From assembly GCA_031549265.1 (NCBI GenBank), contig JAVBQB010000002.1, positions 682,001 through 746,000 of the forward strand: 64,000 bases of DNA. The letters are read 5' to 3'. Source of the stretch: JAVBQB01 sp031549265. Its GTDB lineage: Bacteria > Bacillota > Clostridia > Oscillospirales > JAVBQB01. Made by a program: the position numbers and the translations under genes. Below are positions 42,042 to 49,806 of the stretch, one piece after another; position 1 is the first letter of the stretch; the number at the start of each line of letters is the position of its first letter. The notes under the pieces are model-generated. The model ran no database searches. It was not told where the DNA came from and saw only the letters and a program-made list of their open reading frames with translations.

Positions 42042-43220
42042 TTACACGCCGAGCCGCATGTTATCGTAAGTCTGCAGCTGGAGAGCCAAGCTCACTTTGG
42101 ACAGCTCGTAGGCCGATTCTTTGCTGGAGATAGCCTCTTTTTGCTTTGTGACGGTGGAAGCCGGTATCAAGCCGAGAGAGAGCTGTTTTTCGGCCTTGGC
42201 TAAAGTGGTCTTGGCTTCGTCGATGGCCTTTTTGTCTTCCTTCAGCTGCGCCCAACTCTTCACGAGGCCTTCGTAAGCGCTGCGGAAATTGACTTCCGCG
42301 TCCAACTTCGCCTGTTCCAGCGCCAGTTTGGCAGAGTCCTTATCAACGGCTTCTGTGGAAGCTTTGCGATCATCCCAAAGGAGAGTATACGTCCGTTGTT
42401 TCTGCTTAATATCCAGACTGTTTGACAGACAGCTCAGCAGGTCAATGTTATAAGAAATCTTGTCAATTCTCGAGAGATCAAAATCAGGCAGCTTTCCAAT
42501 TGTGATACTGTCGCCAAGCGGCAGCCCCAATACGGCTTTTAGCTTAATCACATAAGTGTCTCTGGAGCGCTTTGCGTTGTCAATCTGAACTTTAATGGAA
42601 TCCTCCTGGAGCTTGAAGGCATCAAGAGAGCTAGCGGGTGCAAATCCGGCGTCAACCAGCCGTTTTGCACGGTCTCTTTGTGCAATCAGAATGTTCTGAG
42701 TGTTCTTTACGTGCTCAGCAGTTTTATCAGAAATGTGGATACCGATAAAATTAGTGCGCGCCAGCGAAAGCTGACCGGCGACGACTCGGTCGACAGCATC
42801 TTTTGCCGCGGTCACGGCATCGGCCATTTTTTCAGAAGTGTTGCCGAGGTTATCGAGCTGCATCTGAAGCTGCTGCAGTTGGGAACCATAATACACATCC
42901 ATGCTGACAGTGGGCAAGCCAAGACTTTCTGACGTTTTGACGGCGTTGTCATAGGCATTCTGCACCATCGTTATCTGATTGTACAGTGCGATGTTGGGCT
43001 CGGTATAATCCTTGCTGGTGGATACTGCTTTGCTGAGAGCGTTGTTGGCGGATTCGACACCGATGTTATGAGCTTTAATAAGACTTTCCAGCTCATCGTA
43101 CTTAATCTCGCGGCTGGCGGCAAACGCGCCGCCGACAGAGAGCAGTCCGCATGATAACACGGCGCAAAGCGTCAGGGATAGCGAACGATTGATAAAGCCT
43201 TGGATCCTGTTTTTCCTCAT
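42042..43220 (-). CDS. Secreted TolC-like (outer-membrane-efflux-protein family) coiled-coil protein
   Basis: The 392-residue protein has a signal peptide (positive MRKNR, hydrophobic core, AFA-A cleavage near residue 35) and then long helices with the TolC/OEP heptad pattern, such as RAKRLVDAGFAPASSLDAFK and LSLGLIPASTVTKQKEAIS. The paired motif (G-x-A/P repeat in each half) is the internal duplication of TolC-family proteins. In a monoderm it cannot be an outer-membrane channel; similar proteins occur in Clostridia. GGAGGTG precedes the ATG. Confidence 0.75.
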   Translation of the reverse strand: MRKNRIQGFINRSLSLTLCAVLSCGLLSVGGAFAASREIKYDELESLIKAHNIGVESANNALSKAVSTSKDYTEPNIALYNQITMVQNAYDNAVKTSESLGLPTVSMDVYYGSQLQQLQMQLDNLGNTSEKMADAVTAAKDAVDRVVAGQLSLARTNFIGIHISDKTAEHVKNTQNILIAQRDRAKRLVDAGFAPASSLDAFKLQEDSIKVQIDNAKRSRDTYVIKLKAVLGLPLGDSITIGKLPDFDLSRIDKISYNIDLLSCLSNSLDIKQKQRTYTLLWDDRKASTEAVDKDSAKLALEQAKLDAEVNFRSAYEGLVKSWAQLKEDKKAIDEAKTTLAKAEKQLSLGLIPASTVTKQKEAISSKESAYELSKVSLALQLQTYDNMRLGV

Positions 43221-43301
43221 GAAATGACACCTCCGGGAAAGGAATAATCAAAATATTTTTTATCTATTTGAGTCTAGCATAAATATATGAACAAGTCATG
43301 T

Positions 43302-43955
43302 TTAAATGCATGGGAAATCATCTTTTTTATGTATTGAAAGCAAACGGTCTATGTCGTTTTGCGGAATATACCTCTCCGAGCCCAATGTTTTCGCGATAAC
43401 GCCAATTTTTGCGCATTGTTCCAGCGTCTCCATCTTGAAAAACGCCTGTTCCAGATCGCTTCCCAACGTCAGCGCTCCGTGAAATTCCAGCAGAATCGCG
43501 TCATGGCATTTGATCAACTCGGCGATAGATTCCGGCACTTCGTCAGTCGAAGGCGTCGCATATTTTGCAAGTGGAACCTTGCCCAGCGAAATAACCGATT
43601 CGATGGTCATGTATCTATCCAGAGCTATTCCGGCGCAGGCATAAGCGGTCGACGCTGGGGGATGCGCGTGCACAACGCCAAATACATCAGGACGGTCACG
43701 GTATATTTTCAAATGCATCGGCAGTTCACTGGAAGGCTTCATCGGAGCGTCGATAACGCTGCCGGAGGCATCCAGCACGACCAGCAAATCGGGAGTCAGC
43801 ATTCCTTTGCAGACTCCGGAGGGCGTCGCGATAATCCTGCCGTCGTCAAGACGAACCGAAAGATTGCCGTCGCAAGCCGCAACAAGATTCTTTTGGTAGA
43901 GCAATGCGCCGATTTTGCAGATCTGGTCACGCGCAATTTTTTCGGAGCTTACCAC
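43302..43955 (-). CDS. Class II aldolase/adducin family protein (fuculose/ribulose phosphate aldolase-like)
   Basis: The 217-residue enzyme has the class II aldolase zinc site: Glu in SSELPMHL, His pair in VVHAHPPASTAYA and His in EFHGALTLG. NLSVRL and IIATPSG form the phosphate pocket. It likely cleaves or epimerises a sugar phosphate (L-fuculose-1-phosphate or similar). The GTG start overlaps the nitroreductase stop by 7 bases, so the two are coupled. Substrate is not predictable. Confidence 0.88.
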   Translation of the reverse strand: MVSSEKIARDQICKIGALLYQKNLVAACDGNLSVRLDDGRIIATPSGVCKGMLTPDLLVVLDASGSVIDAPMKPSSELPMHLKIYRDRPDVFGVVHAHPPASTAYACAGIALDRYMTIESVISLGKVPLAKYATPSTDEVPESIAELIKCHDAILLEFHGALTLGSDLEQAFFKMETLEQCAKIGVIAKTLGSERYIPQNDIDRLLSIHKKDDFPCI

Positions 43956-44449
43956 TTGTTTCTGTGAACGCGGTCAGGCTTGAACCGCTCGGCGACGGCG
44001 GGAGTTTCGTTGGCGTATCCGACGGCGATCGCGCAAAAAGGCTTGACGTGATCCGGCAGGTTCAAAAGCTCGGATGTCGCGCTCTCGAATTCAGGCCGGG
44101 GGCAAATGCCCATCCAGCAGGTGCCGAGTCCCTGATTATATGCCTCAAGCAGAAGGGTTTGAGTAGCTGCGGCGCAGTCCTGGATATAGAATCCAGGGAA
44201 AAACTCCTTCGCGACGTCAGCGCAGACGAAAATGCAAACGGGCGCTTCTTTCAGCATTGCCGAGTGCTTGTGAAAAGACATAAATTTTTCGATGACAGCG
44301 CGGTCGTCACAAACTACGAAATGCCAGGGCTGCATGTTCACCGCGGACGGCGCGTACATGGCGGCGCGGATTATAACTTGAATTTTTTCCTCCGGTATCG
44401 GATCAGACTTGTATTTGCGAATACTTCTACGATTAAATATCGAATCCAT
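43949..44449 (-). CDS. Nitroreductase family protein
   Basis: The 166-residue flavoprotein starts DSIFNRRSIRKYKSDPIPEE, the FMN-phosphate-binding RRSIR motif, and has the MQPWHFVVCDD and EAYNQGLGTCWMG segments of NfsA/NfsB-like enzymes. Such proteins bind FMN and reduce nitro or quinone substrates. It is shorter than most family members. It starts one base after the fabD stop with a GGAG site inside fabD, so co-translation is likely. Confidence 0.9.
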   Translation of the reverse strand: MDSIFNRRSIRKYKSDPIPEEKIQVIIRAAMYAPSAVNMQPWHFVVCDDRAVIEKFMSFHKHSAMLKEAPVCIFVCADVAKEFFPGFYIQDCAAATQTLLLEAYNQGLGTCWMGICPRPEFESATSELLNLPDHVKPFCAIAVGYANETPAVAERFKPDRVHRNKW

Positions 44450-44450
44450 C

Positions 44451-45383
44451 TCAATTCTCCTTCATTATTTTTTGGCAGCAATCATCCAGTGTCTCACAGT
44501 CGGATATCCTGTAGATCGCGGCGCTCGGCACGATTTTTTTAACGAAGCCGGACAGGGTTTTACCCGGCCCGAGCTCTATAAATGTATCGATGCCGGCCTG
44601 TGCCATGTTTAATATAGTTTGCTCCCATAAAACGGGCTTCACAATCTGATCTGCAAGCCGCCCGATAATATCGCCGGGGTCACCGGCGGGCGCGGCGTCA
44701 ACGTTCATGTAGCAGGGGATGTCCGCGGAGCGCAGTTCAGCGGATTCCAGCACCTTGCGCACGTCGTCACAGGCGGGGCGCATCAGCTCGCAGTGGGATG
44801 GCACACTTACCGGAATGACCGTTACCCGCACGCCTGAACCGCTTGCAATCTGAGCGAATTCATCCACTGCGGCTTTGTCTCCGGCAACTACGATTTGTCC
44901 GGGACAGTTGAAGTTGGAGGGCGCGACATAGCCAGACGTGACCTGAGAGCAAATCTGCGGGACAACGGCGGCATCCCGCGTCATTACCGCGGCCATCGCT
45001 CCGGCGCCGGGAGGGCAGGCGGCCTGCATAGCCTCCGCGCGTACCGAGATTATCCTGAACGCCGTTTCTATGCTGAAAACACCGGCCGCAGTGAGGGCGG
45101 CATATTCGCCGAGCGAGAATCCTGCCACGGCGTCAGCTTTAATTCCTCGCTCAGTCGCGGCGGCGTGAGCGCAAAGATCGGCAGCGAGAACGCAAGGTTG
45201 GGTGTTTGTGGTGATATCCAAGTCCTCTTTAGAACCCAAAAAACTCAAATTACGCAGGTCGCGGCCAAGTATTTCGCTGCCGATGTCGAAAGCCGTACCT
45301 GCCGATGCGTATTTCTCAGAAAGGTCACGCGCCATTCCGATGGCTTGAGCGCCTTGACCGGCAAAAATAAACGCTATCCCCAA
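44451..45383 (-). CDS. fabD: Malonyl-CoA:ACP transacylase FabD
   Basis: FabD loads malonate onto ACP for fatty acid synthesis. The 310 residues show FIFAGQGAQAIGMARDL, the nucleophile motif GFSLGEYAAL (usually GHSLG), Arg in SVRAEAMQ, His in PSHCELMRPA and Gln in ADQIVKPVLW. The His-to-Phe change in the nucleophile elbow leaves Ser and the catalytic His intact and should be tolerated. Start is a TTG at 45383 with AAGGAGG-like site. No other fab gene is adjacent. Only 13 bases lie between it and the SPFH gene. Confidence 0.93.
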   Translation of the reverse strand: MGIAFIFAGQGAQAIGMARDLSEKYASAGTAFDIGSEILGRDLRNLSFLGSKEDLDITTNTQPCVLAADLCAHAAATERGIKADAVAGFSLGEYAALTAAGVFSIETAFRIISVRAEAMQAACPPGAGAMAAVMTRDAAVVPQICSQVTSGYVAPSNFNCPGQIVVAGDKAAVDEFAQIASGSGVRVTVIPVSVPSHCELMRPACDDVRKVLESAELRSADIPCYMNVDAAPAGDPGDIIGRLADQIVKPVLWEQTILNMAQAGIDTFIELGPGKTLSGFVKKIVPSAAIYRISDCETLDDCCQKIMKEN

Positions 45384-45396
45384 GTTAAATCCTCCA

Positions 45397-46452
45397 TTAT
45401 CCTCTTGTGCCGCATTCCGGGCAGAATTTGCTGTCAGAACTGATGGAAGCGCCGCACTCAGCGCAGAATTTTTTGGCGGCGACAGCTTTCGCGCCGCAAT
45501 CGGGGCAGAATTTCGCGCCCGCGGGCAGTGATATGCCGCAGGACGGGCAGCTCACACTTCCGTTATGGTGCGTGGACGGAGGAACCGCGGCAGGCTGACG
45601 CACAGGCGGGGCTTGCTGCTGTTGATTCATCATCTGGCCCGCCATCGCCATTCCCATCGCCATACCCATAGCGCCGGAAGCCGCTTCACCCGCCGCGCCG
45701 CCGCTTCCAATAGCGTCTGCCGTGGCGACACGCTGGTACTGATCCATATTGCCCACCATTCCGGCGGCGGCAGACTTGTTAATATGTGTCTGGATTTCCT
45801 CCGGATATGAGAAGTTCGCGATCGAAAATTCGGTGACGGTCAGCCCCAGTTTAAGCAGCTGCATGTCAAGATCCTCGCGGACACTGTTTCCGATTGCCGT
45901 GGCGTTCATCTGGAGGTTAAACATGTCCTTGCCTTCTTTAACGATCGATCGCATGAATACCTGATCGAGAACAGACATGACGCGTTCCTTAACCTCGTCA
46001 ACAGTAAACGACTCTTTAACGCCCGCAACTTTGTCTATAAGCGTAATATAGTCATCAATTTTGAAAGAAAATGTGCCGAAAGAGCGGATAGGCATACCGC
46101 CGGGCAATCCGGGGGCCGGAATGTTTATCGCGTTTTTCGTGCCCCATTTGACCGTAAACTCTTTAGTGTTGACAAAGAGCACCTCAAGGCGCAGTCCGGA
46201 ATTGAAACCGAAGCGGAAACCTTTGAGCGAGCTGAGGAAGGGGATTATCTCACTCTCGATTTCATAATTGCCTTCATCGGTGAAGATTCCCTCGATTTTG
46301 CCGTTGTGTATCGCTATCGCGTCCTGTCCGGGACGGATAATGAGCCGGCTGCTCTTCTTTATCTCGCGGTTGTGCCATTTCCAAAAGATTACGTCGTCCC
46401 GAAACTCTTCCCATTCGACAACATTAGAGAATTGGCCGTTAAATATCCCCAT
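45397..46452 (-). CDS. SPFH-domain protein with C-terminal zinc ribbons (YdjI-like virion-core family)
   Basis: The 351-residue protein has an SPFH-type fold (about 20-220) without membrane segment, with IIRPGQDAIAIHNGKIEGIF, AINIPAPGLPGGMPIRSFG and FSIANFSYPEEIQTHI. A Gly/Ala/Met-rich linker follows (AMGMAMGMAM), and two zinc ribbons end the protein (CPSCGISLPAGAKFCPDCG, then CAECG...CPECG). It corresponds to B. subtilis YdjI in the PspA operon and probably scaffolds membrane-bound PspA. Ribosome site AGGTGG. Confidence 0.85.
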   Translation of the reverse strand: MGIFNGQFSNVVEWEEFRDDVIFWKWHNREIKKSSRLIIRPGQDAIAIHNGKIEGIFTDEGNYEIESEIIPFLSSLKGFRFGFNSGLRLEVLFVNTKEFTVKWGTKNAINIPAPGLPGGMPIRSFGTFSFKIDDYITLIDKVAGVKESFTVDEVKERVMSVLDQVFMRSIVKEGKDMFNLQMNATAIGNSVREDLDMQLLKLGLTVTEFSIANFSYPEEIQTHINKSAAAGMVGNMDQYQRVATADAIGSGGAAGEAASGAMGMAMGMAMAGQMMNQQQQAPPVRQPAAVPPSTHHNGSVSCPSCGISLPAGAKFCPDCGAKAVAAKKFCAECGASISSDSKFCPECGTRG

Positions 46453-46487
46453 AATAAAACCACCTAGATTTCAAATGAAACCATTAA

Positions 46488-47570
46488 TCATTGAGAATTA
46501 TAGATCGCAAAGCACGCGACAGCCAAAATAACGGCGGCAGCAATCAGAAGAGCTATCTTCAGCTTGCTATAAGGGAAGTTGCCCGTTACCTTGCCGGTCA
46601 GACCGCTGACCACGAACGAATATATTTTGTCCCTGTATTTGTAGCCGGAGCTATATATCGGTAATAGAATATGCTTGAACGTTACGTTTGAGTAATTAGT
46701 CGAGAAAGATATGCCCATTACCCTGTCAAACCGCTTTAACACGTCAGCTGAAACGAGCGCCGTAATTTCATCCCGCATTTTGTGCTGGGCGATCTGAAAG
46801 CCTTCGTCGGGGCCGAACGAGTATTTTTCGGTGGAAAATCCGGAGATATATCCGGTCGAGAAAGGCAACAGGTCGTCCTTTTGATACTCGTCGACTTCCT
46901 CATTCATCTGTGCGTTGCGGTTGGAGGCGCAGACCCGGACGTCGTCAAAAAAGTAATCTATCACTCCGCTGGTAGGATACCATCTGACGCGCTGCTCCGT
47001 TCTCGTTTTATCCCCGTCCCGAACCGTGACGTAATAGACCTCACCGCCCTGCGCGGTATATGGCGAACGGGTCAGAGCGTCATAAGTCCAGTAGGGAGTG
47101 TAAACCGCCTGCATTTTGTCGAGCTGCAAAAGATTCTTAGCGGCTCTCGGAGCCAGCCACCGTTTTCTCATCCATTTACGAAAGCTATCAAGCGCCGTCT
47201 GCTTATCGATTTTAAAAGGCACGATAGCTTCGGGTATGATTCCGGAATGCTGTTTTTTCTCAAGGATCATATCCGTCCCGCAATACGCGCACTCGACCGT
47301 CGTTGCGTGTTCAGGCACGGTGATTTCCGCACCGCAACCGCTGCATTTTTCGATGGTAACCGAATCGGGCCAGGGCTGACTTGCTTTTAGTATTTCCTCA
47401 GGCGAAAAAACAAACTCCTCAATAACACCGTCCGATATAATTTCACCCTCGGTGCCGCAGTTCGGGCACAGCAGTTTTTGCGACTTGACATCAAATTCCA
47501 TGACGCCGCCGCAGCTTTTGCACCTATGTATTAAAATACCGTCATTAGATTCTATCACTATCGCCCCCAA
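46488..47570 (-). CDS. Zinc-ribbon membrane protein of PspA operon (YdjG-like)
   Basis: The 360-residue protein has two N-terminal zinc ribbons (CKSCGGVMEF...CPNCG and CSGCGAEITV...CAYCG), a long soluble domain (PYWTYDALTRSPYTAQGGE, then VMGISFSTNYSN) and one C-terminal membrane helix (about 335-356) with a short outside tail. A TTG at 47570 opens the frame; GTG 47558 in-frame is an alternative, because the GGGGG there suits either poorly. It is coded between pspA and the SPFH gene, as ydjG is. Confidence 0.8.
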   Translation of the reverse strand: MGAIVIESNDGILIHRCKSCGGVMEFDVKSQKLLCPNCGTEGEIISDGVIEEFVFSPEEILKASQPWPDSVTIEKCSGCGAEITVPEHATTVECAYCGTDMILEKKQHSGIIPEAIVPFKIDKQTALDSFRKWMRKRWLAPRAAKNLLQLDKMQAVYTPYWTYDALTRSPYTAQGGEVYYVTVRDGDKTRTEQRVRWYPTSGVIDYFFDDVRVCASNRNAQMNEEVDEYQKDDLLPFSTGYISGFSTEKYSFGPDEGFQIAQHKMRDEITALVSADVLKRFDRVMGISFSTNYSNVTFKHILLPIYSSGYKYRDKIYSFVVSGLTGKVTGNFPYSKLKIALLIAAAVILAVACFAIYNSQ

Positions 47571-47654
47571 CAGTATTTCCGCGCAACACAGCGGAATATG
47601 CCAGTAATTTAACGTGGATGAGCCTGGTGATCCGCGAGACTTGGGAAAACTTCA

Positions 47655-47685
47655 GCGGGAACACAGAAAAATACTGTGCTCCCGC
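47655..47685 (-). terminator. Hairpin between pspA and the zinc-ribbon gene (possible attenuator)
   Basis: GCGGGAACACAG (47655-47666) pairs with CTGTGCTCCCGC (47674-47685), 12 positions with one mismatch and a seven-base loop. On the minus strand it is followed by TGAAGTTTTCCC rather than a clean T run. It may be a partial terminator or mRNA stabiliser keeping PspA more abundant than the downstream proteins. Confidence 0.6.
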
Positions 47686-47697
47686 CGTCAAGCAGAA

Positions 47698-48444
47698 CTA
47701 TTGCTCGCTTTTGCCCATTTTTTCTTTAAGGGCGGCGAGATCGTCGTCTGACGATGACCCTGCGCCCGGGTCTTTGCCCATTCTGGCTTTCAGCGCGGCT
47801 AGATCGTCATCAAGTCCGGCGGTGCTGGTTTCATATTTATCCATGAGGTCGTCCATGCCGTCGCCGGTTCCGGAGTTAAGCTCGGCCATGGCGTTAGCCT
47901 GATCCAGCATTCTGTCGGCGCTGCTTTCGATTCTGTCAAACGCGGACATATTGCCGCGTGCGCTGTCGACCGAGGCGCCGATCTTGTTGATTTTTTCCTG
48001 GGTCCGCGCGACGGCGACCTTGGCTTTGATGCTGTCGCGGCGGGAGTTGAGATCTTCGATCTGGCTGCACAGCTTGTCGTGCATTTGGCGCATCTTTGTG
48101 GCGTTAGAGGCCGCCATATCATATGATTTCTGAAGGCTGGCTTGAGTCGTTGCCAGCGAATTCTTCTTGGCGAGAAAACGTTTCGCGTCTTCGTCATTGC
48201 CAGCAAGCACCGCTTTTTCAGCATAGGACTGCATTTTAGCGATATCCGCGGTGCACTCGTCAAGCTCGCGCTTGCATCTGGCCTGCTCAGCCATGACTCC
48301 GGCAGTTTCAGCTTTGACCTTGCCGAGATCGTCATTCAGGTTGCGAAGCAGTTGGTCGACCATTTTCGCGGGATCTTCCATTTTGTCAAGCAAGGCGTTA
48401 ATGTTTGACGACATAATATCGGAAAAGCGTGAAAGAATGCCCAT
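47698..48444 (-). CDS. pspA: Phage shock protein PspA / IM30 family (YdjF-like)
   Basis: The 248-residue protein is a PspA/Vipp1-type ESCRT-III homologue: MGILSRFSDIMSSNINALLD forms the amphipathic helix, followed by long helices such as EDPAKMVDQLLRNLNDDLGK and DLNSRRDSIKAKVAVARTQE. It coats stressed membranes. The C-terminal 40 residues contain two DDDLAALK(A/E)(R/K)MGK repeats. The start at 48444 follows AAGGAGTG; an upstream frame to 48495 is not needed. Next genes are zinc-ribbon and SPFH partners. Confidence 0.93.
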   Translation of the reverse strand: MGILSRFSDIMSSNINALLDKMEDPAKMVDQLLRNLNDDLGKVKAETAGVMAEQARCKRELDECTADIAKMQSYAEKAVLAGNDEDAKRFLAKKNSLATTQASLQKSYDMAASNATKMRQMHDKLCSQIEDLNSRRDSIKAKVAVARTQEKINKIGASVDSARGNMSAFDRIESSADRMLDQANAMAELNSGTGDGMDDLMDKYETSTAGLDDDLAALKARMGKDPGAGSSSDDDLAALKEKMGKSEQ

Positions 48445-48498
48445 TGTTACACTCCTTTTTGAACAAAAGATTATTCTACTGTTTATATATGTCACTCA

Positions 48499-48526
48499 AT
48501 TATATCACAGATCGTAAGGATTTCAA
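48499..48526 (-). promoter_or_regulatory. Sigma-A promoter of the pspA operon
   Basis: On the minus strand TTGAAA (48526-48521) and TATAAT (48504-48499) are 16 bases apart, both near consensus. The -35 overlaps the 3' end of the MFS gene. Confidence 0.78.
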
Positions 48527-49746
48527 GCGCTCATATTGTCAGAAGCCGGTTCGAGATCAAACTTTCTGGTCGTCACCATCGCGATTACGCCGACAATTGT
48601 TACCAGAAGTCCGGATATCCAGAACCAAGTCTGAATGCCGAGAATCTCGGCGAGCGGGCCCGCAACCACGAGGCCGACGGGGGAGGCAAACGACATGGCA
48701 CTGAAAATCAGCGAGAATACTCTGCCCAGCGATTGCGGAGGGATGGTCAGCTGAACATAAGCCTGGTAGGGAATCATGAAGAAGTTGCCGCATATTCCGA
48801 GCAGGCCCATAAGGATTGCAAAGACGATGAAAGCGTTTGACGGAAGTATACCTGATATCGTCAAAAATACGCCTAGCATGGAGAGCGAGAAGGAAATCAT
48901 CATGAAACGCCGTTTTGCTTTTCCGAAAAGAGCCATAATTCCCGACGATATCAGCAAGCCAATCGCAAACGCAACCTGAACATACGCAATTTGCATGTCG
49001 CCGCCGTTAAAATGAATCTTGACCATTAGCTGGAACAGCGAACTGATGGGAACGTAGACAATTACGGCGATAATCATCGGCAGGGAGATCATGAACAGGG
49101 GTTTGTTCCGCTTGATTTCACAGTATCCCTGATAAAGCTCTTTCAGAACGTGCTTCTTAACGGTTTTGCTGATGTCGACTTTAGGTATCTTGACCAGGAG
49201 AATGGTAATTACGGCTATCAGCGCGCCAACCACGTCGAGGAGCAGCACGCCCGCAAGCCCGAACCAGACGAGAAGCAGGGAGCCCAGCACGGGGCCGAGC
49301 ATAAGGCCAAGCGATTGAGTGAGTTGGCTTATGCCGCCTACTTTTGTGAGCATCCCTTCCGGTACGATAAGCGGAATAGATGCCTGGAGAGCGGGAGTGC
49401 GGAAAGCGGCGCCGGTAGCTCTCAGGAAGAGTATAAGATATATGAACTCGAGCGGCGGAGTGCCGAGATACGCCACAAAAGCAAGCAGCGAAGCGGTTAT
49501 CGCGACATATATGTCCGACAGGATCATAACCAGTTTTCTATTTAATCTGTCAACCCAAACTCCCGCAAAAGGACCGATGAGCGCCGCGGGCAGGAAACCT
49601 GCGATACCCGCGATGGCGAGAACAATTGGAGACTTCATTCCGGCAAGGTAGAGCAGAACCGAGAACTGAACCGCAGTGCTGGCGATTATTGACAGCGCTT
49701 GTCCGGAATATAAAACCGCAAAAGTCTTTTTCCAGTTAGCGTTCAA
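48523..49746 (-). CDS. MFS-family exporter (macrolide-efflux-like)
   Basis: The 407-residue protein begins NANWKKTFAVLYSGQALSII and shows 12 hydrophobic segments. The N-terminal loop GPFAGVWVDRLNRKLVMILSDI is the MFS A-motif of the MFS_3 (macrolide efflux/enterobactin exporter) group. A substrate cannot be predicted. The TTG at 49746 has AAAGGAGG upstream and is preferred to the ATG at 49770. Confidence 0.85.
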   Translation of the reverse strand: MNANWKKTFAVLYSGQALSIIASTAVQFSVLLYLAGMKSPIVLAIAGIAGFLPAALIGPFAGVWVDRLNRKLVMILSDIYVAITASLLAFVAYLGTPPLEFIYLILFLRATGAAFRTPALQASIPLIVPEGMLTKVGGISQLTQSLGLMLGPVLGSLLLVWFGLAGVLLLDVVGALIAVITILLVKIPKVDISKTVKKHVLKELYQGYCEIKRNKPLFMISLPMIIAVIVYVPISSLFQLMVKIHFNGGDMQIAYVQVAFAIGLLISSGIMALFGKAKRRFMMISFSLSMLGVFLTISGILPSNAFIVFAILMGLLGICGNFFMIPYQAYVQLTIPPQSLGRVFSLIFSAMSFASPVGLVVAGPLAEILGIQTWFWISGLLVTIVGVIAMVTTRKFDLEPASDNMSA

Positions 49747-49806
49747 CCAGCCACCTCCTTTTTGCCTCATAACTGCAAGCGATGACGACTGCGCTCAAAG
49801 CCGAGG

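Noticed and set aside
42042..43220. TolC-like protein as proof of an outer membrane
   Set aside because: The rod operon lacks flgA, flgH and flgI, and no other outer-membrane gene is visible; the monoderm reading is simpler.
45121..45150. FabD inactive because GHSLG is GFSLG
   Set aside because: The nucleophile Ser, the later His, Arg and Gln are all present; the His in the elbow is not the catalytic one.
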